64,000 nucleotides of DNA. Origin: Gemmatimonadaceae bacterium (GTDB lineage: Bacteria; Gemmatimonadota; Gemmatimonadetes; Gemmatimonadales; Gemmatimonadaceae). Below are positions 1-8,895 of this stretch, in pieces (the stretch's first letter is position 1; the number at the start of each line of letters is the position of its first letter). The stretch lies in contig DATNEW010000017.1 in NCBI GenBank assembly GCA_035606695.1, positions 62,001-126,000 of the forward strand, written 5' to 3'. The notes beneath the pieces were generated by a model. That model searched no databases. It was given only the letters and a program-made list of their open reading frames with translations, and was not told the DNA's origin. The position numbers and the translations under genes were made by a program.

Positions 1-650
1 TAGATCACGTCCTCGTACGCTTCGTCCGATACGACCCACAGCTCGTGCTCGCGGGCCAGCTCGACGATCGCCGCCAACGATTCACGCGGCAGCACCGCTC
101 CGGTGGGATTGTGCGGCGAGTTGACGAATATGGCGCGCGTCGCCGGCGTGATCGCGCGCGCGATCGCCGCCGGATCGTACGCGTAGTCTCCATCCGCATC
201 CACGACCACGCGCACCGGCGCACCACCGGCCAGCCGAATATTCTCGGCGACTTCGGTCCACATCGGGTCGGGGATGATCACTTCGTCGCCTTCGCTCAAC
301 AGCGCGCCGAACGCGACGTACAGTGCGTGCATCGCGCCGTTCGTCAGGAACACGTCGCCTTGATCCGCGTCGATGGCATTCTTTCGCGCGAGTTTTTCGG
401 CGAGCGCGGCGCGCAGCTCCGGAATGCCGTCGTTGGGGACGTAGTGCGTCTTGCCCGCGGCCGCCGCGGACGACATGGCGTCGAGAATGTGCGGCGCGAC
501 GGCAAAGCTCGGATCGCCCGACTCGAATCGAACGACTCTCGCTCCCGCGGCCTGGGCCTTCAGCAGCTCTTCGCGTATTTGCACGATCTTGCCGAACGAA
601 ACCGTGTCGAGTCGATGCGACGCCAGGCCTTCCGGAGCGAGTGAGGTCAT
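1..650 (-). CDS. PLP-dependent class I/II aminotransferase (partial, C-terminus off the left edge)
   Basis: The reading frame starts at ATG 650 (MTSLAPEG) and runs off the window after about 216 codons. Visible features are the fold-type I N-terminus (FESGDPSF, then HYVPNDGIPELRAAL), the NGAMHALY segment of the cofactor site, the SPHNPTGAVLP segment with the conserved Asn, and VVSDEAYEDV with the PLP-ring Asp. The Schiff-base lysine lies beyond the edge. The family includes aspartate and aromatic aminotransferases, and the substrate cannot be named. The start follows hairpin repeat 687-780 and a SerB-like gene reading the same way, so the pair may be co-transcribed. Confidence 0.9.
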   Translation of the reverse strand, partial: MTSLAPEGLASHRLDTVSFGKIVQIREELLKAQAAGARVVRFESGDPSFAVAPHILDAMSSAAAAGKTHYVPNDGIPELRAALAEKLARKNAIDADQGDVFLTNGAMHALYVAFGALLSEGDEVIIPDPMWTEVAENIRLAGGAPVRVVVDADGDYAYDPAAIARAITPATRAIFVNSPHNPTGAVLPRESLAAIVELAREHELWVVSDEAYEDVI

Positions 651-686
651 GGACGAGGTGGTTCGGGTGAAAGAGCTTTGCAACAC

Positions 687-780
687 TGTCATCCTGAGGG
701 CCGCAGGCCCGAAGGACCCCTCTCTAAGCGGAACGCTCTCCTCGGCGACTGAGGGGTCCTTCGCTTCGCTCAGGATGACA
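687..780. repeat. Palindromic repeat, CTGAG/CTCAG variant
   Basis: Arms TGTCATCCTGAG (687-698) and CTCAGGATGACA (769-780) are perfect inverted repeats. An inner pair GAAGGACCCCTC / GAGGGGTCCTTC (711-722, 751-762) extends the stem. It belongs to the family found many times in this window and lies between two minus-strand genes, outside coding sequence. It could form an RNA hairpin. There is no downstream T-run on either strand, so a terminator role is unproven. Confidence 0.85.
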
Positions 781-791
781 ATTCGGTTTTG

Positions 792-1394
792 CTACGCGAG
801 CGACGCCAACTGCGACAACGATTTCGGCACGAGCGGCGACGCGCCCAGATCGAGCTGCGCGAGGAGCGTGCCCTTGCCATCGATTTGTGCCAGGGGTGAC
901 AGCGCATCGAACCCGGTGTAGGCGCCGAGTGCGTCGAATCGAACATCGACTCCGTGGATGTCCGCGAGATCGAGCTCGAGCCGCGCGCCGACGCGCAGCA
1001 GTGCGTAACGCAGTCCCGCACTCACGAGCACGACACGAACGCCCTTGTACTTGAGTCGTCGCACCGTGAAGGCCGTTTCAGGCGGCAGCTGCGCGACGTA
1101 CTCCGAGGCGAGCGTATCGAGATCGTCGCGTCGCGGCCGAATGAGTGCGAGCCGCTCGCGGTAGAGATTCGCGGACGTCATTCCTTCGCGCTCCGCCTTC
1201 GCTGCCAAGTCAGCTACTCGTCGCCGGACGATGTCGCCGCGCCGCTGCGCGAGCCATGCGAAACACTCGAGCGCGGGCATGGCGGCCTCGACGTCGATGA
1301 CGACGGCGGTGTAAGCCGGGACCGTCGGCGCGCTCGAGCCGATCGGAAGGCGTGGCTCCGGAGCTGCGTGGGGACGTACGGGCTCGATGCGCAT
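792..1394 (-). CDS. Degenerate SerB-like HAD phosphatase homologue
   Basis: About 200 residues, homologous by eye to the complete SerB at 37582-38244. Shared blocks are LAQRRGDIVRRRV (LARRRGDAMERRV in SerB), IRPRRDDLDTLASEYV, RVVLVSAGLRYAL and DGKG (NGKP). The phosphatase nucleophile loop DxDST is replaced by DVEAA, so the second acidic residue and the following Ser/Thr are altered. The protein also ends before the GDGSTD metal-binding motif. Phosphatase activity is therefore unlikely. I chose ATG 1394 (MRIEPVRP) because the alternative at 1436 runs through an inverted repeat. It may be a decaying paralogue or a repurposed binding protein. Confidence 0.7.
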   Translation of the reverse strand: MRIEPVRPHAAPEPRLPIGSSAPTVPAYTAVVIDVEAAMPALECFAWLAQRRGDIVRRRVADLAAKAEREGMTSANLYRERLALIRPRRDDLDTLASEYVAQLPPETAFTVRRLKYKGVRVVLVSAGLRYALLRVGARLELDLADIHGVDVRFDALGAYTGFDALSPLAQIDGKGTLLAQLDLGASPLVPKSLSQLASLA

Positions 1395-1408
1395 ATCGTA
1401 CTCTAATT

Positions 1409-1425
1409 CGTGCAGAAACTGCACG
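1409..1425. promoter_or_regulatory. Short perfect inverted repeat upstream of the SerB-like gene
   Basis: CGTGCAG-AAA-CTGCACG lies 15 bp before the preferred start of the SerB-like gene, in an AT-richer stretch (about 1400-1495) between that gene and the ROK regulator. It may be an operator or a leader hairpin. No family assignment is possible. Confidence 0.35.
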
Positions 1426-1499
1426 ACAGTGAGCACGATATTGTATCTTCCGTCTACAATTGGATAATTCGTACTAGACTTCGTGAAAATTGCTCATGC

Positions 1500-2702
1500 T
1501 CAAGCGACACGCGGTGCCGCGAACGTCGGCGCCGCGACCAGCGCCACCGCGCCGAGCAGCCGATACTCGCCGGGGTTCGCGTCCGCGTAGACCGGCGTTC
1601 GCTGCGTCGCTTCGGTGAGCGTACCCGCGACCAGCTGCTCGCGCATCGGCGCCTCGATCAGCTCCCACGCCGCGGTGATCTCACCGCCGACATAGATCCG
1701 CTTTGGATTGAACGCGTTGATCACCGCGGCGAGTCCGCGTCCGATCTGCCGGCCTGTCTCGATCAACGTCGCCACCGCGGATGCTTCGCCCTGTTTCGCG
1801 CGGCGCACGATCTCCTCGACAGACACGCGGCCACCGCCGCCGTAGCGCGCGACCGTCGCCGCGTTGCACGAGAACGCCTCCCAGCATCCATGGCGTCCGC
1901 ACGCGCACGCCGGACCGCTCGGATCGAGCGAGACGTGGCCCAACTCTCCCGCGGTGTTCGTTTCGCCGCGCATGACTTCCCCACGCGTCACGATGCCGAC
2001 GCCAACGCCGTCCGAGACGCTCACGTACGCGAAATTGTTCACGACGCGCGACGCACTGCGGGCGCCCCCGTCGAACGACCAAAGCCGCGCGAGCGCGCAC
2101 GCGATCGGCGCGCTCTCGACGAATGCGGGAAGTCCGGTTTGCGCCTGTACCGCTTCGCGAAGCTGCACGTCACGCCACGCGAGACGCGGGGCGTAGAGCA
2201 CGCGACCTGTCTTGCGATCGACCATGCCCGGCACGACGATGCCGATGCCGTGACACTGCTCCTGCTCCACGACGTGATCGTGCGCGTCGAGCAGCGCGCG
2301 AGCGGCGCGCGCGATGGCGTCCGCGACGAACGAGGGATCTTTCGGCGTTTCGATCCACTGCCGCTCGAGGACGTTGCCGGCGAAATCGGCGAGGGCGAGG
2401 TTGGTTCGCACCGGCCGCACGTCGACGGCAACGACCAGGCGTCCGCGTGTGCGAATGCGAAGGAGCGTCGGGCGGCGGCCGCGCGCCGAGGCGGCGCGAC
2501 CTGTTTCCTCGACGTCACCGGCGGCGAGCAGCTCGCGGACGATCGTCGTCAACGACGCGCGTCGCACGTTCATGCGCCGCGCCAACTCGGCGCGCGAGAT
2601 GGGCTGGGCCTCACGGATGAGGTTCAGCACGATCTGTTTGTTTACCTCGCGTGGAGTGGACCGCGTGGCCAGTCGGAAGCTGCGGGTGTTGATTTTTCGC
2701 AT
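1500..2702 (-). CDS. ROK-family transcriptional regulator (XylR/NagC type)
   Basis: 400 residues. The N-terminus carries a winged helix-turn-helix (about 17-75: NKQIVLNLIREAQPISRAEL, then RRASLTTIVRELL). A ROK sugar-kinase-like domain follows, with the signature GELGHVSLDP then CACGRHGCWEAF, where the Cys and His residues form the usual zinc site. The family represses sugar catabolism genes and is released by the sugar. The xylan setting suggests xylose or a xylo-oligosaccharide as the signal. The perfect palindrome at 42516-42548 has a ROK-like core and is a candidate target. Confidence 0.88.
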   Translation of the reverse strand: MRKINTRSFRLATRSTPREVNKQIVLNLIREAQPISRAELARRMNVRRASLTTIVRELLAAGDVEETGRAASARGRRPTLLRIRTRGRLVVAVDVRPVRTNLALADFAGNVLERQWIETPKDPSFVADAIARAARALLDAHDHVVEQEQCHGIGIVVPGMVDRKTGRVLYAPRLAWRDVQLREAVQAQTGLPAFVESAPIACALARLWSFDGGARSASRVVNNFAYVSVSDGVGVGIVTRGEVMRGETNTAGELGHVSLDPSGPACACGRHGCWEAFSCNAATVARYGGGGRVSVEEIVRRAKQGEASAVATLIETGRQIGRGLAAVINAFNPKRIYVGGEITAAWELIEAPMREQLVAGTLTEATQRTPVYADANPGEYRLLGAVALVAAPTFAAPRVA

Positions 2703-2919
2703 GACTCGGGACCGTGGGACCGGGATTTGTAACTCAGAAAAACGAAGCGCGACCGCTCAGATAGAGGGGCCGCGCGGGGCGTCGTTTGCAGGCATCGCGG
2801 GAAAACGGTGATTCATCGACTCTCGAGTCGCATGAACGCATGATTCAATTCACCGTCGCTTTCGTCAAGAAGAAATTCGCCGCAGATTCATGACTATCTT
2901 CGCAAACGCGGGGGGCGTT

Positions 2920-3378
2920 ATGCGTATGGTCTCTGAGATCATCCTCGTCGTCGGTTTCGCCACACTGGCCGGCGCGTGCATGGGGCGAACTCGTCCGCCC
3001 GGACCGTCCGTTGACCGAAACCTCCTGGTTCCGGAGCAATTCGCCGATCACGGCTACAACACGGCGTACGACGTCATCGAAGCGCTGCGCTCCAACTGGC
3101 TGGCGGCGCGCGGGCCCGACAGCTTCACCTCACCGACTCAGGTCCAGGTGTATTTCGACGGCATTCGCATGGGCGGCGTGGACCAGTTGCGGGCGATCGA
3201 CGTGCGCCCCGTGACGTACATGCGCTTCTTCGACGGCATTGCGGCGACGGCGCGATGGGGACTCGATCACGGCGCGGGCGCGATCTACGTGTCGACGCAT
3301 CCGCTGGACGACTCCGTCGGACCGTCGCACCCGTTAAGCAACGTGTTCGTCTTTCCCGAAACGATACGCCGTCCGTGA
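2920..3378 (+). CDS. Small lipoprotein resembling a TonB plug domain
   Basis: 152 residues from ATG 2920. The start gives a lipoprotein signal peptide ending LAGAC, with Cys at residue 20. The mature part resembles the plug domain of TonB-dependent receptors without a barrel: YDVIEALRSNWL, VYFDGIRMGGVDQLRAIDV, then an aromatic and glycine stretch ending GAIYVST. This would place it in the periplasm as a lipid-anchored protein. Function is unknown. Its 3' end overlaps the convergent epimerase gene by 45 bp. An earlier ATG at 2890 is possible but makes a poorer signal peptide. Confidence 0.65.
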   Translation: MRMVSEIILVVGFATLAGACMGRTRPPGPSVDRNLLVPEQFADHGYNTAYDVIEALRSNWLAARGPDSFTSPTQVQVYFDGIRMGGVDQLRAIDVRPVTYMRFFDGIAATARWGLDHGAGAIYVSTHPLDDSVGPSHPLSNVFVFPETIRRP

Positions 3379-4398
3379 GCTGAACAACTCGCCCGGCCGG
3401 AGCAGCGTCGTTGGAAACGCGGGGTGGTTGGGCGAGTCGGGAAAGTGTTGAGTCTCCAGGGCCAGGCCGGCGTGCGCGCCGTAGTGGCACTCGTTCTTGC
3501 CCTCGGTATTGAGGCCCTGGCCGAGATAGAGCTGAACGCCCGGCTCGGTGGTGCGCACCTCGAGCCATCGTCCGCTGCGTGGATCGCGCACCCGCGCCGA
3601 GAAGGAATTGGCCGAGCCGGCATCTATTACAAAATTATGATCGTAGCCGCCGCCCAGGCGAAGCTGCTCATCGTCGGCCGGGCGAGCGTCGCCCGTGCGA
3701 CGGCCCGCCGTGAAATCGAACGGCGTACCCGCCACCTCTCGCAACTCTCCGGTGGGAATGAGCGCGGTATCGATCGGCGTGAAACGCGACGCGGAAAGCG
3801 TCAGCTCGTGATCGAGCACGTCGCCCGCATCATGGCCGCCCAGATTGAAGTACATGTGCGACGTGAGATTCACGTGCGTCGGCGCGTCGCACTCGGCCCT
3901 GTAGGCGATGATCAGCTCGTCGTCGTCGGAGAGAGAGTAGGTGACGCGCACATCGACCGCGCCGGGAAATCCTTCTTCGCCCGCGGCGCTTCGGCGCGTG
4001 AGCTCGAGCGATGTACCGGCGGCGCCGTTGACGATGGCGGGTCGCCACATCCGCCGATTGAAACCGCACGGCCCGCCGTGCAGTTGATTCTTTCCGTCAT
4101 TGTGCGGCAGGCGATACAGCGTGCCGTCGATCGCGAAGCTCGCGCCGGCAATCCGATTGGCGTACCGCCCAATCAGTGCGCCCACGTACATGCCATCGCG
4201 CTCGTAGTCGGCGAGGCTATCAAAGCCGAGTATGACGTCCGTCCCCGCGCCGTTGGCGTCGGGCACGACAAGCGATCGCACGATGCCGCCGTACGTCAGC
4301 ATGCTCACACGCATGCCGCGCGCATTCTCGAGCGTGATCTGCTCGGCCGCCTGTCCGTCGGCCGTCGTGCCGAACGGCTCGCGACTCACGAGGGTCAC
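3334..4398 (-). CDS. galM: Aldose 1-epimerase (mutarotase)
   Basis: 354 residues, normal for the family. It interconverts alpha and beta anomers of aldoses released by glycosidases. Visible are the sugar-binding GRYANRIAGASF and NQLHGGPCGFNRRMW segments, the general-acid His in NLTSHMYFNLGGH, and the general-base Glu in LALETQHFPDSPN. No signal peptide is seen, so it is probably cytoplasmic. It lies 12 bp after the GH115-GH43 gene at the end of the xylan operon, where xylose or arabinose mutarotation would feed XylA. It overlaps the convergent lipoprotein gene. Confidence 0.93.
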   Translation of the reverse strand: MTLVSREPFGTTADGQAAEQITLENARGMRVSMLTYGGIVRSLVVPDANGAGTDVILGFDSLADYERDGMYVGALIGRYANRIAGASFAIDGTLYRLPHNDGKNQLHGGPCGFNRRMWRPAIVNGAAGTSLELTRRSAAGEEGFPGAVDVRVTYSLSDDDELIIAYRAECDAPTHVNLTSHMYFNLGGHDAGDVLDHELTLSASRFTPIDTALIPTGELREVAGTPFDFTAGRRTGDARPADDEQLRLGGGYDHNFVIDAGSANSFSARVRDPRSGRWLEVRTTEPGVQLYLGQGLNTEGKNECHYGAHAGLALETQHFPDSPNHPAFPTTLLRPGELFSSRTAYRFGKDEHVA

Positions 4399-4410
4399 GA
4401 CGCGTGCGCC

Positions 4411-7400
4411 TCAATGCGGCGACGAGTAGGCATACATGCCGAGCATGGTGCCGACGAATCCACCGGCGACGTGCGTGCTGAGTATCGTTCCATCGACGTC
4501 CTTTGCCAGCGACCGCCACTCGCCCGGCCGCTCGCCATATGAGAAGTCGTATTTCGCGCCGCGTGCCTGAATGCGCAGGTAGACCACGCCGTCGGCGCGG
4601 CTCAGCGCGGCTTCGGCCACCGACACCTCCGCGCCGCCGTCACGCGCGCCGGCTCGGCGCACCAAACGCACAACCGGCTTGCCGTCGTGCAAGGTCTCAC
4701 CAAGGAAGTAGTAGAACGAATCGCTTTGAAAGGCAACGAGGCCGGCCGCGTCGCCCGGCGCCCGCGGAGCGAAATGCATCAGTGTCGTTGCGGTTGCGAT
4801 CGCGTGCTGCTGGCGGCGGCCGATGAACGACGGCTGAGCGCGCGTTCCAAGCGCGACCGGTCGCGCGCGAATGCTGAGCGATCCCGGCGTCGAGGCCAGC
4901 TCGTACCAGCGTTCGCGCGGAGTGCGAATCAGCTCCCACGATGGTGCGAGGGTTGGTGTGTTGAACTCATCGCGTATGACGAAGTTGCCGCTGAGCGGCG
5001 TCGCGGGCGAGGCGGCCTGTTCCAACACCGGCCTTTCGTGAACGTAGGGCACGCTGGCGTCGCCGTCGAGAATCGTTGGCCAGCCGTCGCGCCATGTTAC
5101 CGGCAGCATGAACGTTTCGCGACCGATGTTCGTGAGATCGGGCCCGTAAGGGCGAACGCCGAGAAAGACGGCCCACCAGTCGCCGCGCGGTGTTTGTACG
5201 AAATCGGCGTGCCCGGTCGATGTGATCGGTGCCGGACGGGTCGGCGAAAGCTGACGCTGTGTGAGGATCGGGTTGTGGTCGTACGGAACGTAGGGACCTT
5301 GCACTGAGTCGCTGCGAAACACGACCTCGGAATGCTGGCCCGCGGTACCGCCTTCGGCGCAGATCAGATAGTAGCGTCCCTGCACCTTGAGGATGTGCGG
5401 CGCCTCGATCCAGATCGGTTTTTTCGCGAGATCGACACCGCCGTTCACGATGACGTGGCGCGCGCCGATCATCGTGTGGGAGTGAACGTCGTATTGTTGA
5501 ATCCAGATCGCGCGATGGCCTTGGTAGCGCGGCGGCTCGGCCGGCGGTCCATTGTTCACGATGTACGCGCGGCCGTCGTCGTCGAAGAAGATCGACGGGT
5601 CGATGCCGTCGAACCCGAGCCAGATCGGCTCCGACCATGGACCCGCGGCGTTCGTCGCGGTGACGATGAAGTTGCCGCCGCAGTATGAGCATGTTGTAAT
5701 GAGATAGAACAAGCCGTCGTGATAGCGGATCGTCGGGGCGTAGATCCCCTCCGAGATGGCGCGGCCGTCGACGGCGAGCTGCGTCGGACGGTCGAGCACA
5801 TTGCCGATCTGCGTCCAGTGTACGAGGTCGCGGCTGTGGAAGATCGGCAGTCCCGGAAAGTACGAGAAGCTCGACGTCACGAGATAGTAATCGTCGCCGA
5901 CGCGCACCACGCTCGGATCCGGATAAAAGCCGGCGAGGATGGGGTTGAGATATTGGTTGTCGTTCTGATGAATGGTTCGATAGATGGAATCATTGCCTGT
6001 GTACTCGAACCAGTCGAACCGCGCGACGGGCGGCTCCGTCTTCGGCGCGCCGTGAAAGGATTCCGGCGGACCGAGATAACTGGGCTTCACCCCACCCGCG
6101 TCGATGACGAGCTTCTCGAGGACGACGCCGGCGTCGACGCGCCAGAACTTGAGCACGTGCTCGCCAGGTTTCGCCACCCCGAGCGTCGTCGATGCGATGC
6201 GAATGTTGTCGGCAACCGCGCGATCCCACGCCCGCGCCGCCGTGTCGGCGAGCACGTTGACGAGCTGCGGCGCCTCGTCGTCGAATGAGATCGCGTATCG
6301 AAGTCCAGACGACGAACCGGTAAAGTCGAGCGACGGCGCGATGTAGGCTTTCACGCTCACCGCGCCCGTATCGAACATGAACACGCGATACTCCAACCTC
6401 GGCGATCCGGCGCGCGGCAGCTGAGTCGGGGCATCCGCCGGCGACGTCGTCATGCCGGAGACCGTTCGCCCGAAGGCCGGAATTCGTAACCAGCTCACGG
6501 GCGGCGCGTTGACGGCAGCGGTGAAGTGCTCTGCTTCAATCGAGACATAGCCGTTGCCTTCGACGAAGCCGTTGACTTGATCGCGCACGGGGCTCGCGTG
6601 GTTCTCGATCGGTGCCTGAACGACGACGTGCTGCGCGTTCGGTCCGGTGATCGTGATCGCGGCGGCGTGAGCCCCGGTCGGCGCCTTGTTCCAATCGACG
6701 CTCACGATCAGGCGTTGCTCCTCCGTTACGATGCCGCGAGGCGGAGTGACTCGCAGCCACGGTGCGTCGCTCGTGGCGCTGAACGCGAACGGTGTCCGGC
6801 CGCGATCGTAGACGTCAACGTAGTACGATTGTCGCTGATAGTTGTCGAATGCCGGCAGTGATGGAGCACGCGGCGGACCACGTGATGGCGGACCCTGCCC
6901 CGCCACGAATGGCATCTGTCCTTCGATCGCCACGCCCATGTCAGCGGCAACGGGAACGTGAATCTCGTCGACGCGCGGCATGACGTCGCGCGGCGGTTCT
7001 TGCCAGTACGTATAGCCGATGTGCGTTTGGTCCATCATGTGCGCCCACTTGCCGCCCGCGAGCTGCGTATTGAAGTACCGCGAAAGCTCGGCATCCTTGG
7101 CGAACAACGAGCGCGCTTCATCCGCGATATCGTTCGTGGCTACACGTCCCTGGCGCGCATACATACGATTGCGCGCGACCGTGATATACAGCGCGTTCAG
7201 GTTGGCGGCAGCAAGCACCGGATGCAGCACCAGCTCGTAATACGCATCGCGATACTCACGCGGCAACTTTGCTTCGATCGCGGTCGCGCGCGCCGAGAGC
7301 GAGTCGTACTCGGCGATAATGCGTTCGGCTTCACGATAGTTGTACAGGCTGTACGTCGCCGTATCGAGCAATTCAGGCTTACGTCTTCCTGCATAGCTGA

Positions 7401-8895
7401 GATATGTGGTGATGACGTCACCGATCGCGGCGCCCTGCGATGAGCCGAACTGTCGTGTCGCCCAGTCGCGTGTGTAATCCGGCAGCTTCGCGGCGGGGAT
7501 GGCGTCCGGATTCCACGCGAAGTCGAGAAAGAACTGAATCGGGAATTCCATCGGCTTGAGATCGCCGACATTCACGATCCAGATGCGATCGGCACCCCGG
7601 CGATAGGCCTGATCCATCTGCTCCCAGATGCGCGCGATCGGATTCGTGTTGATCCACTTGTAGTTGCGCGGGCCGCCGACGTAGTCGAAATGGTAGTACA
7701 CGCCGAATCCGCCCGAGCGTCCGCGCTCTTGCGGCGTGGGCAGACGGCGGATGTTGCCCCAGTTGTCGTCGGAGAAGAGCAGCGTGACGTCGTCGGGGAC
7801 ACGCATGCCCTTGTCGTAGTAATCCTGTACTTCCTTATATAGAGCCCACAGCTGCGGCGTTTCCGACGCGGGGCGGTGTGTGACCTCCGCAATGATCTTG
7901 CGCTGGTCGGCGACGATGCGCTCGAGCAGCGCGACGTTGCTGCCCTGGGTCATCGGCATGTCGCCGTCGCCGCGCATCCCGATCGTCACGATGTTCTCGC
8001 GCGAACCCATGCGCTCGATGCCTGCGCGCCAGAACGCGCGAAGCGTCGAATCGTTCTGCTCGTAGTTCCACGGGCCGTGGCCGTAGCGCTTCCATTCCTG
8101 CTGCGCCCGCGTCATCGGCTCGTGGTGGGACGTACCCATCACGATGCCGTATTCATCCGCAAGCTTCGCGTCGAGCGAATCGTCGTCGGCGAACGCGTTG
8201 CCCCACATCGCAGGCCACAGATAATTCGCCTTGAGTCGCAGTAGCAGCTCGAAAACGTGCTCGTACACCTGGTGATTGATACCGCCGAACTTTTCGCGCG
8301 CCCACCCCGAGAAGGCGGGCGCCTCGTCGTTGATGAAGATCCCGCGATATTTGACCTTCGGTTCGCCGACGGTGACGCGCTCGCCGCTCACGACAACCGT
8401 CGATGCGTGGTGAATCGGCACATCAGCCCACCAATACCATGGTGACACGCCGATCTGCGCCGAGACATCGTAGATGCCGTAGATCGTTCCGCGTTTGTCG
8501 CTGCCCGCAATGACGAGTGCGCGGTCGACGTTCGGCGCGGGATGTTCGACGACCTGCCGCACGTAACTTTCCCAGCGACCCGCCGTGCCCTCCACGTCGA
8601 GCTTGCGCGTACGAACCAGCTCGTCGATCAGCGGCGATTTGCCTATCGTGCCGATGATGATCGGCACCCCGCTCGGCACTGCGCCCAGCGCCGGCTTTGC
8701 GCCGGACACTTTCTGAATATCTGATTGCAGGTCGCGCGCGGCGCGCCGCACACCGGGCCAATCGGCGTCGGAGACGATCAGTGGCGCGGCGCGGCCGTGA
8801 GATGCGAGCGCGAATGTCGCATCGCCATGCGCCGTCACTCGCTCGCCGTGCACCATCGGAATGACGAGCAGCAATGCCAGCGACGTGGCGTGCAT
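4411..8895 (-). CDS. GH115 alpha-glucuronidase fused to GH43 xylosidase/arabinofuranosidase
   Basis: 1494 residues from ATG 8895, which overlaps the GH3 stop by one base (TGATG). The signal peptide begins MHATSLALLLVIP. Residues of about 30-960 are GH115: RGIFINDEAPAFSGWA, NYLWPAMWGNAF, GTSHHEPM, GMRGDGDMP and LFSDDNWGNIRRLP, followed by a beta-sandwich carrying EAEHF. From about 980 a GH43 five-blade propeller starts. It shows Asp in FYPDPSVV (about 988), the pKa-modulating Asp in GIDPSIFFDDDG (about 1098) and Glu in WIEAPH (about 1162), then a C-terminal beta-sandwich. It should remove 4-O-methylglucuronic acid from xylan and also cut xylose or arabinose units. Both active sites look intact. 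Confidence 0.92.
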   Translation of the reverse strand: MHATSLALLLVIPMVHGERVTAHGDATFALASHGRAAPLIVSDADWPGVRRAARDLQSDIQKVSGAKPALGAVPSGVPIIIGTIGKSPLIDELVRTRKLDVEGTAGRWESYVRQVVEHPAPNVDRALVIAGSDKRGTIYGIYDVSAQIGVSPWYWWADVPIHHASTVVVSGERVTVGEPKVKYRGIFINDEAPAFSGWAREKFGGINHQVYEHVFELLLRLKANYLWPAMWGNAFADDDSLDAKLADEYGIVMGTSHHEPMTRAQQEWKRYGHGPWNYEQNDSTLRAFWRAGIERMGSRENIVTIGMRGDGDMPMTQGSNVALLERIVADQRKIIAEVTHRPASETPQLWALYKEVQDYYDKGMRVPDDVTLLFSDDNWGNIRRLPTPQERGRSGGFGVYYHFDYVGGPRNYKWINTNPIARIWEQMDQAYRRGADRIWIVNVGDLKPMEFPIQFFLDFAWNPDAIPAAKLPDYTRDWATRQFGSSQGAAIGDVITTYLSYAGRRKPELLDTATYSLYNYREAERIIAEYDSLSARATAIEAKLPREYRDAYYELVLHPVLAAANLNALYITVARNRMYARQGRVATNDIADEARSLFAKDAELSRYFNTQLAGGKWAHMMDQTHIGYTYWQEPPRDVMPRVDEIHVPVAADMGVAIEGQMPFVAGQGPPSRGPPRAPSLPAFDNYQRQSYYVDVYDRGRTPFAFSATSDAPWLRVTPPRGIVTEEQRLIVSVDWNKAPTGAHAAAITITGPNAQHVVVQAPIENHASPVRDQVNGFVEGNGYVSIEAEHFTAAVNAPPVSWLRIPAFGRTVSGMTTSPADAPTQLPRAGSPRLEYRVFMFDTGAVSVKAYIAPSLDFTGSSSGLRYAISFDDEAPQLVNVLADTAARAWDRAVADNIRIASTTLGVAKPGEHVLKFWRVDAGVVLEKLVIDAGGVKPSYLGPPESFHGAPKTEPPVARFDWFEYTGNDSIYRTIHQNDNQYLNPILAGFYPDPSVVRVGDDYYLVTSSFSYFPGLPIFHSRDLVHWTQIGNVLDRPTQLAVDGRAISEGIYAPTIRYHDGLFYLITTCSYCGGNFIVTATNAAGPWSEPIWLGFDGIDPSIFFDDDGRAYIVNNGPPAEPPRYQGHRAIWIQQYDVHSHTMIGARHVIVNGGVDLAKKPIWIEAPHILKVQGRYYLICAEGGTAGQHSEVVFRSDSVQGPYVPYDHNPILTQRQLSPTRPAPITSTGHADFVQTPRGDWWAVFLGVRPYGPDLTNIGRETFMLPVTWRDGWPTILDGDASVPYVHERPVLEQAASPATPLSGNFVIRDEFNTPTLAPSWELIRTPRERWYELASTPGSLSIRARPVALGTRAQPSFIGRRQQHAIATATTLMHFAPRAPGDAAGLVAFQSDSFYYFLGETLHDGKPVVRLVRRAGARDGGAEVSVAEAALSRADGVVYLRIQARGAKYDFSYGERPGEWRSLAKDVDGTILSTHVAGGFVGTMLGMYAYSSPH

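Noticed and set aside
1-650. Annotation of the aminotransferase as SerC, to complete the serine pathway
   Set aside because: The motifs (HYVPNDG, SPHNPTG, VVSDEAYED) belong to the aspartate aminotransferase fold subgroup, not to SerC.
687-780. Calling the hairpin a rho-independent terminator
   Set aside because: The stem is strong, but no T-run follows on either strand, and the same element occurs inside coding regions elsewhere.
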